In this document: piece by piece, positions 21,438 to 30,176 of the stretch
Layout of the letters: the number at the start of each line of letters is the position of its first letter
Position numbering within the stretch: the stretch's first letter is position 1
From: Mesostigma viride
Lineage: Eukaryota; Streptophyta; Mesostigmatophyceae; Mesostigmatales; Mesostigmataceae
Assembly (NCBI GenBank): GCA_009746045.1
Contig: RPFO01000243.1
Span: 1-41,554 of the forward strand
Direction: 5' to 3'
Length of the DNA: 41,554 bases
The notes under the pieces: generated by a model
Told to the model about the DNA's origin: nothing
Databases searched by the model: none
The model's input: the letters and a program-made list of their open reading frames with translations, nothing else
Translations under genes and position numbers: made by a program

Positions 21438-22606
21438 ATGGGCGACCTGGACGACGGCGGTCGTGGCGCCCCTGTGCCACTCTCGCTTGTGTGCGAGGTC
21501 TGCCACAGTGGTGAGGATGCCCCCCGTCTCCTTGTGTGTGATTCGTGCCAATGCGGCTGGCACACGCGCTGCTTGGTCCCGCCCCTCTTCCGGCTGCCTC
21601 CCCCGGGTCCTTGGGCGTGCCCTCATTGCGTGGCCCCGCCTCGGCCGTCCCTAGGCTCCCGACGCGCGGCCGTGTCGACCCCGGGATCCCATTCGGCCCG
21701 CGCCCCCTCCCGCAGCCCCTCGCTGGACCCTCTCCTGGGCCTTGCGGCCCTCGTGGAGGGTTCCACACCGTGCTCCCGCTCTCCCCGCGCCGTCACGTCC
21801 GGCCCCTCCGCGGGGTCCCCTGGCCCTGCCCCGCCTAGCTCTGGGGATCCACCTCCGGCCAGCACGGCGGTGGCCACTGACCTGCGTCCTCCTGTGCTTG
21901 AGGGGTCCCTGGCGGCTCTCCTCCCTGAGGCTGTGGGACACCCTGCGGCGACTCCTGTGGTGGGCCCCTGGTCGGCCGCGCTTGGGTCCCACGACTTCTC
22001 CGTTTGGCCCCCCACCAACATTGCGGGCGTCAGCGCGCTCCGGCACGCCACGTTCTCTTGGCTGTATTGCCCCTTGCTGTTGGACGCTGTCGGCTTGCAC
22101 GCGGCGTTTCCTACGCTCCCACGGCCCCCTGAATTTAGTGCCCTTGTGGTTCGTGTCCGGCACATGCTGCAGGCAGCCTCCCCCCCTGTCCTTGCCTCCA
22201 CGCTTTGGGGGTTTGTCCTCGAGGACTACCATGCCGGCGGCCGCCTGCCTTGGCACCTGCCCGCGGTGCGCCAAGAATGGCTCCTGAATCTGGACGCTCA
22301 AGTGGCGCAGGCGGTGGTGCTCTTTGCTACAGGGCTTGCCGTGCAGGCCCAGCAGGCCGCCCGTGCGACATATCTCGCTGGGGGGCCACCGACCACGCCT
22401 TGCTCGATCGCCCTCAGCTGCACACGTTTCTTGCCTCTGCCGGGCCCGGCTCGGCCGGCCTTGTTGCGCAGGCCCACGGGCGCTTGACTACGGCGGTCAC
22501 CCCAGCGCAAGCCGCCCGCCTGCGCGTTGACTTCGGGGCTCCTGTCACCGTGCACGCCGGCGACCTGGTTCTGTACGATGCGGGGGGGGGCGTGTTCTTG
22601 AGCTGA
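21438..22606 (+). CDS. LINE N-terminal protein part with PHD finger
   Basis: From ATG 21438 the frame reads MGDLDDGGRGAPVPLSLV and then a PHD finger at about residues 19-66: CEVC, CDSC, GWHTRC, CPHC (C4-H-C3 spacing). A long Pro/Ser/Ala-rich linker and a Trp-containing helical region follow. The frame as written stops at 22487. One base more in the G6 run 22380-22385 joins it to the frame ending at 22606 (DRPQLHTFLASAGPGSAGL, VTVHAGDLVLYDAGGG). That frame in turn meets the next one across a G9 run (22582-22590). PHD fingers usually read histone H3 tails; in a LINE it could guide the particle to chromatin, which is inference. Confidence 0.6.
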
Positions 22607-22620
22607 GCGCGGGTGCGGCC

Positions 22621-25600
22621 GTGCCCGCCATCTTGCACGATGTGCTCGAGCTTGCGGGCATCCCCCATGTCTGGCACCCTGCTGGTCCGCGCCGCCGTCT
22701 TCTCTCCGCCGATGAGATCGCCCGACTGCCGAGCTGGGAGCTGGGGTGGGACGCGGCGCCCGCCCACTACGGGCCGGCCCACTTGGTGGATGTCACTGCC
22801 AGCGGCCCCTCCTGCCCCATCTGCTTGGACCTGCCTCGCCCTGGTGACGGTCTCTGCCGCCTCCCTGCTTGCGGCCACGTCTTCCATCAAGCTTGCATCG
22901 CCACGAGCTTGCACACGACCTCCGCCACCTGCCCCCTTTGCCGGGCCGCGGTCCTTTCCCCCTTGCCTCCTGGCGTTCTCCCGCTGGGGCCCTCGCCCGT
23001 GTCCGTGCGCCGCCAGTCCCACGCGCCTGCCCCGACACCTGCCTCCCCTGTGCGTGGTCGTGGGTCGCGCGCCGGCTTGGCTGCCTCCTCCAGCGCCCCC
23101 CTCCCGGCCGTGGGGGCCGTCCCCGCGCCGGTCTTGTCCTCGGCTGCCACGAGCCCTGCTGACCGCCCGGCGGCCGGCCCCGCCCTGGGTTCCGCTGCAG
23201 CTGTAGTTCCTCTGGCTGAGGGTGCTCCCGACCCCTCCCCCTCTCGACCCGGGCCGGCCCAACCGGGTGGGCGCACCCCCTCAGATGGCTTCCATTATTG
23301 CCAAGTCGATGGTCCCCTTGGTGACCCGTGTGGCGCGCGCCTGCCCAACCGGAATTCGTTGCTGGTGCACATTCGGGCTTCCCACCCCCACATCACGGAG
23401 GCCGCCATGCGCGCCATGGACTGCTACCGCTGCCCGGCAGCCCATTGCCAGCGGATTTTTTCGATCCACGGGCGGTACCAGCATGAGCGGCAGTGCCGCC
23501 GCCAAACCCCCCAGAACGGCCTGCCCGGCGGCCCGGCGGCCGCACCGGCCTCCCGGTCCGGGGCGGCCCCTCGGTCGGCCCCTGCCCCTCCACCGGCATC
23601 GCAGGGTACGAGCGATCCGGGGGACCTCTCGGCAGGCTGGGCATTCCTGGCCACGCTCCCTTTTGCCGCCTGTGCGCGCAACCCTTGCATGACGCTCCCG
23701 GACGTCCCTCACCGCGCCCGGAGCTTGTTTACGCGCTGCGCCCTGCTTTCCCTGGCCCGGATGCATAGTCACCCTCTCGACGAACTCGGCCACAAGCTGT
23801 TTCTCGTCACCCCCCGGCTCCTCTTAGCGCCGTTGGAGCGGGGCGTGCGTGGCGTACAGGGTGCGGTCATCGCTCGCTGCCGGCGGTTCCTCCTCGGGGA
23901 TTGGGAAGGGCTGTGGGCGCTGCAGCCTCCGGCCTCCACCCGGGTGTCGGGGGCCGCCTCCTTTGCCCGGGTGGAAGCTGACGTCATGCGGTTGGTGAAG
24001 GTAGGTGAATTGAGCCGGGCCATGCAAAAGCTTGAACTGACCGCGTTGGCTCCCTCCACTCCCCCGACCCTGCAGGCTTTGCGCGACCTTCACCCCGACG
24101 AACCGGCCTTTGCGGTGCCCGCCCCGGCCACCCCCCCGCCCCCGCCTATTGTCCTGGACCTGGACATCTTCACGGCTGTGCTGAAGGATCTGCCGAACGC
24201 CTCCTCCACCGGCCCCTCAGGCTGGCGCTACGAGCACCTCTCCGTGATGGCGGGCCATGGCGGGGCGACCGCACTCTTTGAGGCTGCCGCCGACTTGGCC
24301 GCGGGGTCCCTGGCCCCCGCGGCGCGCCCTTGGCTGGCTGGGGCACGCCTCATTGCCCTCCTGAAAGACGACGTCCCCCCGCCTGCTGGCCGCGTTCGTC
24401 CCATTGCTTGCGGCGAGGTCCTACGCAAGCTGGTGAGTAAGGTCATTTGTCGCCAAAAGGCCCCCGAGTTTCGCGCCTACTTCTGCCCCAACCGGAGTGA
24501 TACTGAGGAGTCCGTCGCGGCCCAGCTTGGCGTCGCCACCAAAGGGGGCAGCGACATCATCGTGCACACAGTTCAGGCCTACCTCGAGACGCATCCGACC
24601 CATGTGGCGCTGAAGGTGGATTGCCACAATGCGTTCAATGCTGTCACCAAGGCTAGCATCTTTGAGGCCGTCGGCGAGGCGTTCCCTGACCTTCTTGCGT
24701 GGACAGCAGCCTGCTACGGCGAACCCACTCAACTCTCCTTCCTCATGGAGGATGGGACGTTCGCCGACATCGCTTCCCGCACGGGAACCCAGCAAGGTGA
24801 CCCCCTCGGCCCCTTTTACCTGTCTGCCCCGCTGCACAAGGCTCTCCAAGGTGTCCACGCTGCGCACCCGGATGTCGTGCTCCTCGCCTACATGGACGAT
24901 ATCCATGCCCTTGGCCCGGCCGACGCTGTGGTTGCCGCCCTGGCTGCCCTTGAAGTGGCCATGGCGGCCATCAACCTTCGGCTCACCCTCCCCAAGTGTG
25001 CAGTCTTTTCGCCCCAGGGGGACTGCTCTGGCTTCCCCGCGGCTATCCCGGGGGCATTGGCGCGGGCGCGTGGTTTCTCGTGCCTGGGCGTCCCTGTGGG
25101 TGACCCTGACTACGTCGAAGAGGAGCTCCGGGCCACCGTGGAACAGCGCACCCATGTCCTTGAGACTTGGGCGCGCCTCAAGGACCCCCAGACCAAAGGG
25201 CTCCTCCTGTGGTTTTGCGCCCACCCGCGGGTGGTTCACTGGCTCCGTGGCGCTCCCCCCCACTTGGTGCGGCTTGCCGCGGAAGGCCATGACGAGCGCA
25301 TTCAGGCCGCCTTGCAGGTGCTCCTCCCCGGCCCTAGCCTGCCAGCTCACTCCATGCGCTTGGCCACCCTCCCCTGCCGCATGGGCGGGTGTGGGCTCAC
25401 CCGCGCCGCCCGCCTCGCCCCCGCCGCCTTCCTTGGCTCTGTTGCTCAGGCCTGGGCGGAGATCCGCCGGTTGGTCCCCAGCGCCGTCAGCGCCATTCCC
25501 GACTTGGTCACCCCATCCCCCTTCCCCTTTGTGCAGGCTGTGCAGGATTCTTACCTCGGGATCCAGCAGGCTTGCGACCTCGTCCGCCCCGCTCAGGCCG

Positions 25601-26541
25601 TCCACCGTCGCCTGCCCCGGGGCACGCCCGGCGTGTCCACTGTCGTCAGTCCTAGTGTCTTCCCTGCCTGCGTTCATGAAAAACAACAAAAGACCTACGC
25701 GGGTATACTACACTGTGCCGACTGGATGGGTCTGCATGCGAGCTTGAACGATCAGGGGAAGGCTTGGCTTCACTCCGTTTCCCTTGAGGGGAGCGTGGGG
25801 TCCGCATTCCTGCGCGCCCTCCCCATGAGCCCTTTGTTCACACTGGTTCCGGCCCTTTACGCCATCGCTCTCCGCCACCAGCTCTTTGCCCCGCAACCTC
25901 TCATCACGGCGGGTGCGTCCTGCGGCAGCTGCGGGCTTGCTCTGGATACTACTGGGACGCACTACATCGCGTGCATGGGTGGCCAGCAGAACCAGAACTG
26001 GTTCCTCTATCTCCATACCGCTCTCCTCCGGGTGGTGTGTGCCATGGTTCGGTCGGTCTTTCCCCACTCCACCATTAAGTGCGAGGACGCGGATGGGGCC
26101 GCCCTCTACTCACCCAACCACCGCCCCGACATTACCGTGCTTGACTACGACGGGCAGGGTTGCCACCTGCTCATCGATGTCTCCGTGGCTCGGCCGCTTT
26201 CCGGTCGCCACATCCTCCGGGCGGCTGTGGATGCCGGCGCTGCTGCCGCTGTGGCTGAGCGCGACAAGTTTGCCTCCTACGGCAATGTGGGGCCCCACCG
26301 GGTCATCCCCTTTGTCCTTGAGGAGTTCGGGGCCATGGGCCCCAAGACAGCGGAGTTTTTCCACGAGTGCTGCCAGCGCCGTGAAGACCGCCTCGACCTC
26401 GAGGGTCAGACCGCCCCGTGGTCGGCCCGCACGTGGTCCTCGTATTGGCGGCAGCGTCTGTCACTCGCCCTCACTCGCACCGTGGCTGATGTGTTATTCC
26501 GCCGCACCCGGGCCGACTTTGTCGCGACCCACGCGGTCTAG
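22621..26541 (+). CDS. LINE polyprotein: RING, C2H2, RT, CCHC, RLE endonuclease
   Basis: The 1306-codon frame has no ATG near its start (the listed first codon is GTG, the first Met lies near residue 260), and it is open upstream through RVLELSAGAAV to the G9 run. So it is probably the continuation of the PHD frame, giving one polyprotein. Domains: RING-H2 at about 65-107 (CPIC, CGHVFHQAC, CPLC); two C2H2-like fingers at about 223-295; RT at about 525-800 with VDCHNAFNAV (motif A), RTGTQQGDPLGP (B) and LAYMDDIHAL (C, catalytic DD near 758); CCHC at about 1101-1118 (CGSCGLALDTTGTHYIAC); endonuclease with RPDITVLDYDGQGCHLLIDV at about 1168. All key residues are present. The protein would nick target DNA and prime reverse transcription there. 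A RING, normally an E3 ubiquitin ligase module, is unusual in a LINE. Confidence 0.85.
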   Translation: MPAILHDVLELAGIPHVWHPAGPRRRLLSADEIARLPSWELGWDAAPAHYGPAHLVDVTASGPSCPICLDLPRPGDGLCRLPACGHVFHQACIATSLHTTSATCPLCRAAVLSPLPPGVLPLGPSPVSVRRQSHAPAPTPASPVRGRGSRAGLAASSSAPLPAVGAVPAPVLSSAATSPADRPAAGPALGSAAAVVPLAEGAPDPSPSRPGPAQPGGRTPSDGFHYCQVDGPLGDPCGARLPNRNSLLVHIRASHPHITEAAMRAMDCYRCPAAHCQRIFSIHGRYQHERQCRRQTPQNGLPGGPAAAPASRSGAAPRSAPAPPPASQGTSDPGDLSAGWAFLATLPFAACARNPCMTLPDVPHRARSLFTRCALLSLARMHSHPLDELGHKLFLVTPRLLLAPLERGVRGVQGAVIARCRRFLLGDWEGLWALQPPASTRVSGAASFARVEADVMRLVKVGELSRAMQKLELTALAPSTPPTLQALRDLHPDEPAFAVPAPATPPPPPIVLDLDIFTAVLKDLPNASSTGPSGWRYEHLSVMAGHGGATALFEAAADLAAGSLAPAARPWLAGARLIALLKDDVPPPAGRVRPIACGEVLRKLVSKVICRQKAPEFRAYFCPNRSDTEESVAAQLGVATKGGSDIIVHTVQAYLETHPTHVALKVDCHNAFNAVTKASIFEAVGEAFPDLLAWTAACYGEPTQLSFLMEDGTFADIASRTGTQQGDPLGPFYLSAPLHKALQGVHAAHPDVVLLAYMDDIHALGPADAVVAALAALEVAMAAINLRLTLPKCAVFSPQGDCSGFPAAIPGALARARGFSCLGVPVGDPDYVEEELRATVEQRTHVLETWARLKDPQTKGLLLWFCAHPRVVHWLRGAPPHLVRLAAEGHDERIQAALQVLLPGPSLPAHSMRLATLPCRMGGCGLTRAARLAPAAFLGSVAQAWAEIRRLVPSAVSAIPDLVTPSPFPFVQAVQDSYLGIQQACDLVRPAQAVHRRLPRGTPGVSTVVSPSVFPACVHEKQQKTYAGILHCADWMGLHASLNDQGKAWLHSVSLEGSVGSAFLRALPMSPLFTLVPALYAIALRHQLFAPQPLITAGASCGSCGLALDTTGTHYIACMGGQQNQNWFLYLHTALLRVVCAMVRSVFPHSTIKCEDADGAALYSPNHRPDITVLDYDGQGCHLLIDVSVARPLSGRHILRAAVDAGAAAAVAERDKFASYGNVGPHRVIPFVLEEFGAMGPKTAEFFHECCQRREDRLDLEGQTAPWSARTWSSYWRQRLSLALTRTVADVLFRRTRADFVATHAV

Positions 26542-26763
26542 ATTCCTTCCAGGCCTGCATGGTGGGCCGGCAGCGCTGTTGCTGCGTGTAGTTTTGTGAT
26601 GTATAGTTAGTTGTACCTTGTGCCGCTGGCGTGATCCTTGGATGTCTGTGTCAGATTACTATTAATTTCTTCAGGGTTATTCTCCCAGTCATCGGTTTTT
26701 TCCTTATGTTGCATGCCTATCTCACCTCCGTAATCTATCATTCTCAATGAATATATATTATAG
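26542..26763 (+). other. LINE 3' UTR and AT-rich end
   Basis: About 220 bp follow the TAG stop, T-rich, ending in CAATGAATATATATTATAG. The last 13 bases (ATATATATTATAG) also occur at 18420-18432, immediately before truncated copy A. The 3' UTR is unlike that of copies A and B, which fits a different subfamily. Confidence 0.5.
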
Positions 26764-26856
26764 TATGCTTCCCCGCGGCAAACTCGTAACCGGCCACTGC
26801 TGGTGACTCAAAGGTCGCACGCTGTCCGGAGCTAGGCTGGTCGGTGAGCCTCGATC

Positions 26857-27691
26857 TCATTGACCGCGCGCAGCACGCCCTTGGTAGAACTCATCGCTGG
26901 CGGCCGCGGCTGCTGGTGCTGAGTCGTGAACTGCCGGGCCTGCTGGCGCCCGCTCGTCCGCGTTGCGGGGCTTGTCCCTTGAGCCGGAGGAGTCCGGGTG
27001 ACTGCCGAACGCCGGGCCTGAAAACCTGGGCTCGGTCTCCCCCGTGCCACGTCCAGCGTGCCTGCTACGGAGTTTGGGGCAGTCGCGCTTGAGGTGACCC
27101 ACGGCTCAAAGCACATGAAGCAACGGGCTTTACTCGCGTCGATGGCGTTGAGGCCATGGTCAGCGTTCCCGTCCTCCAGGTCATCAGGGGAGTCATCGTT
27201 CTCCTCGCCGTCGTGCGGGGGACCTGATCGGAAGAAACGACGCACCGATGGTGCGCGCCCGCGAGCCACGACGTCGGCCACCTGCAGAAGATACCGCTGG
27301 ATTTTCAGGATATCCCACTCATCCCAGGGGACCTCAGCGTATAGTGCTTCAGTACCTCATCCTGCAGCTCGGGACTGAGGGCCTCAATGAACCTGATCTT
27401 GTACTCGTACCAGGTCATATCTGTCAGGTAGGCGGCGCTGGACTCAAACTTGGATAGAAACTCGCGGTACGGAGTGGCTCCCTGGCGCAGCTTGCCGAAT
27501 GCGAGTCGCTCGTGGATTACAACATCTGGGGGCACCAGCTTGCGGCGCACCCGGTCCATCAGCTCCTCCACGGTTTGCGGGTATGATTGGGATGCGCCTT
27601 GGCGTTGGGGAGGCTGGAGGCAAGGGTATGGGCCAGGAAGGCCTTGGGCGTGTGTGCCGGTAATATCAAGCCTACTGGAATAATGTGGCAC
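26857..27691 (-). pseudogene. Ty3/gypsy-type gag fragment
   Basis: The minus strand reads a retrotransposon capsid region: SYPQTVEELMDRVRRKL, FGKLRQGATPYREFLSKF, AAYLTDMTWYEYKIRFIEAL and SPELQDEVLKHYT. A one-base shift near 27330 then restores WDEWDILKIQRYLLQV, VADVVARGRAPSVRR and an acidic linker. A CCHC zinc knuckle follows, broken by one extra base near 27100: CFMCFEP in one frame, GHLKRDCPKLR in the other (C-x2-C-x4-H-x4-C when aligned). A basic Ala/Gly-rich end closes at a TGA (26857-26859). Only gag is present; no pol or LTR lies next to it, and the fragment ends about 90 bp from the LINE 3' end. Confidence 0.7.
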
Positions 27692-28020
27692 TGAAAATCT
27701 GATTGCTGAACAGGTCTGAGTACCTGAGTTCTTGATTTATTTCTTGCTTCTCTCTTGATGGTCAGTGTGGTATTGACCCCTCCGTGTCAGCTCATGTTCG
27801 TTTTATTCGGGTACGTGGGAAGTCGGGTACTTTGGTCCAGGAAGGATCATGCATCTGGTGGGCAGTGGGCAAATGACTCACCTGGTTGACCTGGCAAAGC
27901 CGCAAACGTGGCTGTGTGATTCCTAGTGCCTGGCGTAAAGTGATTGAGTGTTGATGAGGTCAGTGGCACAGATGGTCTTGGTGGACCAGTCTTGTATTCT
28001 CGCTTGCTTACATGACTTTC
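27692..28020. other. No supported gene
   Basis: Short stretch between the gypsy gag fragment and the left end of the pogo-like element. No coding or RNA feature is visible. The gag could extend a little into it but no matching residues are recognised upstream of about 27690. Confidence 0.5.
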
Positions 28021-28022
28021 TA

Positions 28023-28047
28023 CAGGGGCAGCTCACGTAGGTGGGAC
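28023..28047 (+). repeat. Left terminal inverted repeat
   Basis: Starts CAGGGGCAGCTCAC and ends TAGGTGGGAC; perfect reverse complement of 41346-41370, with TA immediately outside. One more C-G match outside the TA extends the symmetry. Confidence 0.9.
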
Positions 28048-28270
28048 AGTGTTCCAACTCCGGTAGGTGGGACAAATTCAGCAAAGCGGGACATGTTCAG
28101 GTGTCCCACCTAACTGAAATTATGTCCCACCTTGTTGAATTTGGAAAAACATGGTGTCCCACCTACCGGCATTTGTGATACAGGTCTGTCTCACCTACCC
28201 GAACTTGAAGCTGTGTCCCACCTAACTGTATGTTTCTATGTGTCCCACCTTCCTGAATGTAGTGGCTACG
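28030..28270. repeat. Left subterminal GTCCCACCTAC repeats
   Basis: At least eight copies of GTCCCACCT or its complement AGGTGGGAC, spaced irregularly by 20-40 bp, with related spacer words such as AACTGAA and TTCCTGAATG. The same motif fills the inside of the right end (41105-41345). Such arrays often bind the element's transposase; here that is inference. Confidence 0.8.
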
Positions 28271-28509
28271 CACATATGGGCTCTATGTGTCATACTCCTA
28301 CATATGTTATACATGCATGTCCCTATTACTCCTATGGGGCATGCTACCTATTCTGCACGTTTGCTCATGGCGTAGGGACACTTGATCTGTGTGCAACCGA
28401 TAATACGCTGGAAATTAAATCAATCAAGTGCAAATATGGTAGTTCTTGCAGATTTGTATGACAACATTGTTATTGTTATATGGTGCATGGGGGTGGGGTT
28501 AGAACCCCC

Positions 28510-28613
28510 CACCCCCACCCCACTTCACCCCACTTCACCCCACTTCACCCCACTTCACCCCACTTCACCCCACTTCACCCCACTTCCCACCCCCCACCCC
28601 CACCCCCACCAGT
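28510..28613. repeat. CACTTCACCC tandem repeat and CCCCCA tract
   Basis: About seven 10-bp CACTTCACCC units (about 28520-28586) lie inside a CCCCCA-rich tract. This tract resumes at 36443, so it was the target of the LTR-element insertion. Confidence 0.9.
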
Positions 28614-29230
28614 TGTGAGGGTAAGAATGCCACGAATTCCGCCATGGTTCTTGCAGGAAGTTGCCTTTATTAACAATCAGGAAACACAGACGTAAGTCAC
28701 GTCACTTCCAAGACTGCACGCAGCACAGACGACAGGGTCGCAGTGCCAAGAGAACGTGCACGCAAGAACTAGCGTCCCGGTGTGACCAAGTCACTCATAT
28801 AGCTTACTAGGGACGCGTCCAAGTATTCAGCTGCACTGTCACAGCTGAACTGTCAATCAATTGATTACACAGACTCTGGCACGCCTTTGGCGCGCAGATC
28901 TATCAATTGTCCATACGGCTAGTCCTGTGGACCTATCCGTACACTAGTCAGCATCAATTGTCTCATAGGTCCTGGCGCGCTACAGTGCGCCTACCTATCA
29001 ATTGACCATCAAGTCCTGTACAAGTCCTGTCAACGTCCTGCGGACTATCAAAGTGACACTTGTACATCCTGTGTCCGTACGCGCCCACAGTGGCGCGCCG
29101 GGTACTGTCGGCACAGCCTAGGAAACGTCATAACTTTTACGTTCCTTAACCAAATGAGGCGTTCAAGGTGCCGTTGGAAAGAGCGTAACAATCTCTATCC
29201 ATCTAACGTAAATCCTTTACGTTAACTCCA
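28614..29230 (-). repeat. 3' LTR of element 2
   Basis: It matches 35826-36442 with a constant offset of 7212 and one mismatch (A at 29133, T at 36345). In element orientation it has a TATA-like GCTATATGAG near 28800 and AATAAA at 28671-28666, about 130 bp apart, which brackets the likely R region. It holds four CAATTG palindromes and several GGCGCGC words. Confidence 0.95.
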
Positions 29231-29252
29231 ATCCCTTCTTTTCTTTAGGGGT
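29231..29252 (-). promoter_or_regulatory. Polypurine tract of element 2
   Basis: On the minus strand AAAGAAAAGAAGGGAT runs directly into TGGAGTTAAC, the LTR start. This is the usual primer site for plus-strand cDNA synthesis, next to the 3' LTR. Confidence 0.75.
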
Positions 29253-30176
29253 CACATCCCCTGCCAGGGACCCTTGAAGTAGCTTGAAATGTCCTTCACT
29301 CCAGCTTGAAGCTTGAACAGATGTCTTTAATGGCCAATGCCATTCCCCCAGCCCTTTCTTTTAAGGAACTGGAAAAGAAACAGATCTGCCACAGGGAAAA
29401 CCATTTCATGAGAAATGGAGAAAACCTATGGAAGTGGCATTACAGAGTACCACCAGATATTAGAAGCACACAAAATTAAATACATACAGGTTAATTCTAT
29501 GAGGTCTTCTCCAGGAATTAATCCCATCACCTCGGTAGAGCCTCCAGTACAATGACCTTCTGGCGGTGAGTTACATTAATCCCAGATACTAATCCCATAA
29601 AACCCAGTACATATTCAATATAAGTACAATAAATCCATGACAATTAAAATACCACTTGACAAAGTAAGGCGTATTACAATAGTTTGCCTGTCATTCTCTC
29701 AACAGGGGTCTATTGGCGCCCGTCTTACGGCGCCCGTCTACTTGCCAGATGGTAAACTGCCACAGCAAACAAATGACAAAATGAAACACATAGGCAACAA
29801 TTAAATCCTGCCCTGGGGAACTAGGGAAGTCTGAACAGGCAAACACCTGAACAGGCCAGCTTGTAGAAACATAATACCAGGGAATCGAACCCCGCCCTAT
29901 AAACCCCAGAATAAAGGTTCCCAGACCATTGTGAGAGGTATGTACAAATATACATTTCTTTTAAAATAGAATACATGGTCTGTAATGGACCTGTCAACCT
30001 TGTGTAGTCAACAGCATGAACCCCAGCCAAAACCTGGCTGTATCCTGATTAAAATCAGAGTGAGTGTACCATGGTCCATGAGCCTTAGTACAGACTAAAA
30101 TACAGGTATTATGCCAGTCACAATGCTGACACTACCACACAATCTGCTCTCCAATGCCCTATAACCATGCACCAGC
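29253..30176 (-). other. Untranslated region between pol and 3' LTR
   Basis: About 920 bp without a supported gene; an unusually long 3' untranslated stretch for a copia-like element. It contains a small GGCGCCCGTCT tandem pair near 29720 and a tRNA B-box-like GGTTCGATTCC on the minus strand near 29886, with no accompanying A box or cloverleaf. A short env-like or extra gene is not visible. Confidence 0.5.

Larger units (their letters stand above)
20413..26763 (+). mobile_element. Near-full-length LINE with restriction-like endonuclease
   Basis: In order: a 231-bp tandem array (20413-21205), a GC-rich hairpin-forming leader, a PHD-finger reading frame, a 1306-codon frame with RING, C2H2, RT, CCHC and endonuclease, and a short 3' UTR ending in an AT tract. 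The combination of N-terminal C2H2 fingers with a C-terminal CCHC plus PD-(D/E)xK-type endonuclease places it among RLE-bearing LINEs (the R2/NeSL side of the tree), not the apurinic-endonuclease LINEs. AATATATAT at 20403-20411 and at 26750-26758 may be the target duplication, but the word is AT-simple. The large uninterrupted frame suggests a recent, possibly active copy. Confidence 0.75.

Noticed and set aside
21346-25689. Long minus-strand frames opposite the LINE (for example 24421-25689)
   Set aside because: GC-rich coding sequence leaves the antisense strand open by chance; no domain is seen, while the plus strand has complete RT and endonuclease motifs.
29870-29900. tRNA gene or tRNA-derived SINE
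   Set aside because: Only a B-box-like GGTTCGATTCC is present on the minus strand; no A box, acceptor stem or cloverleaf could be drawn.
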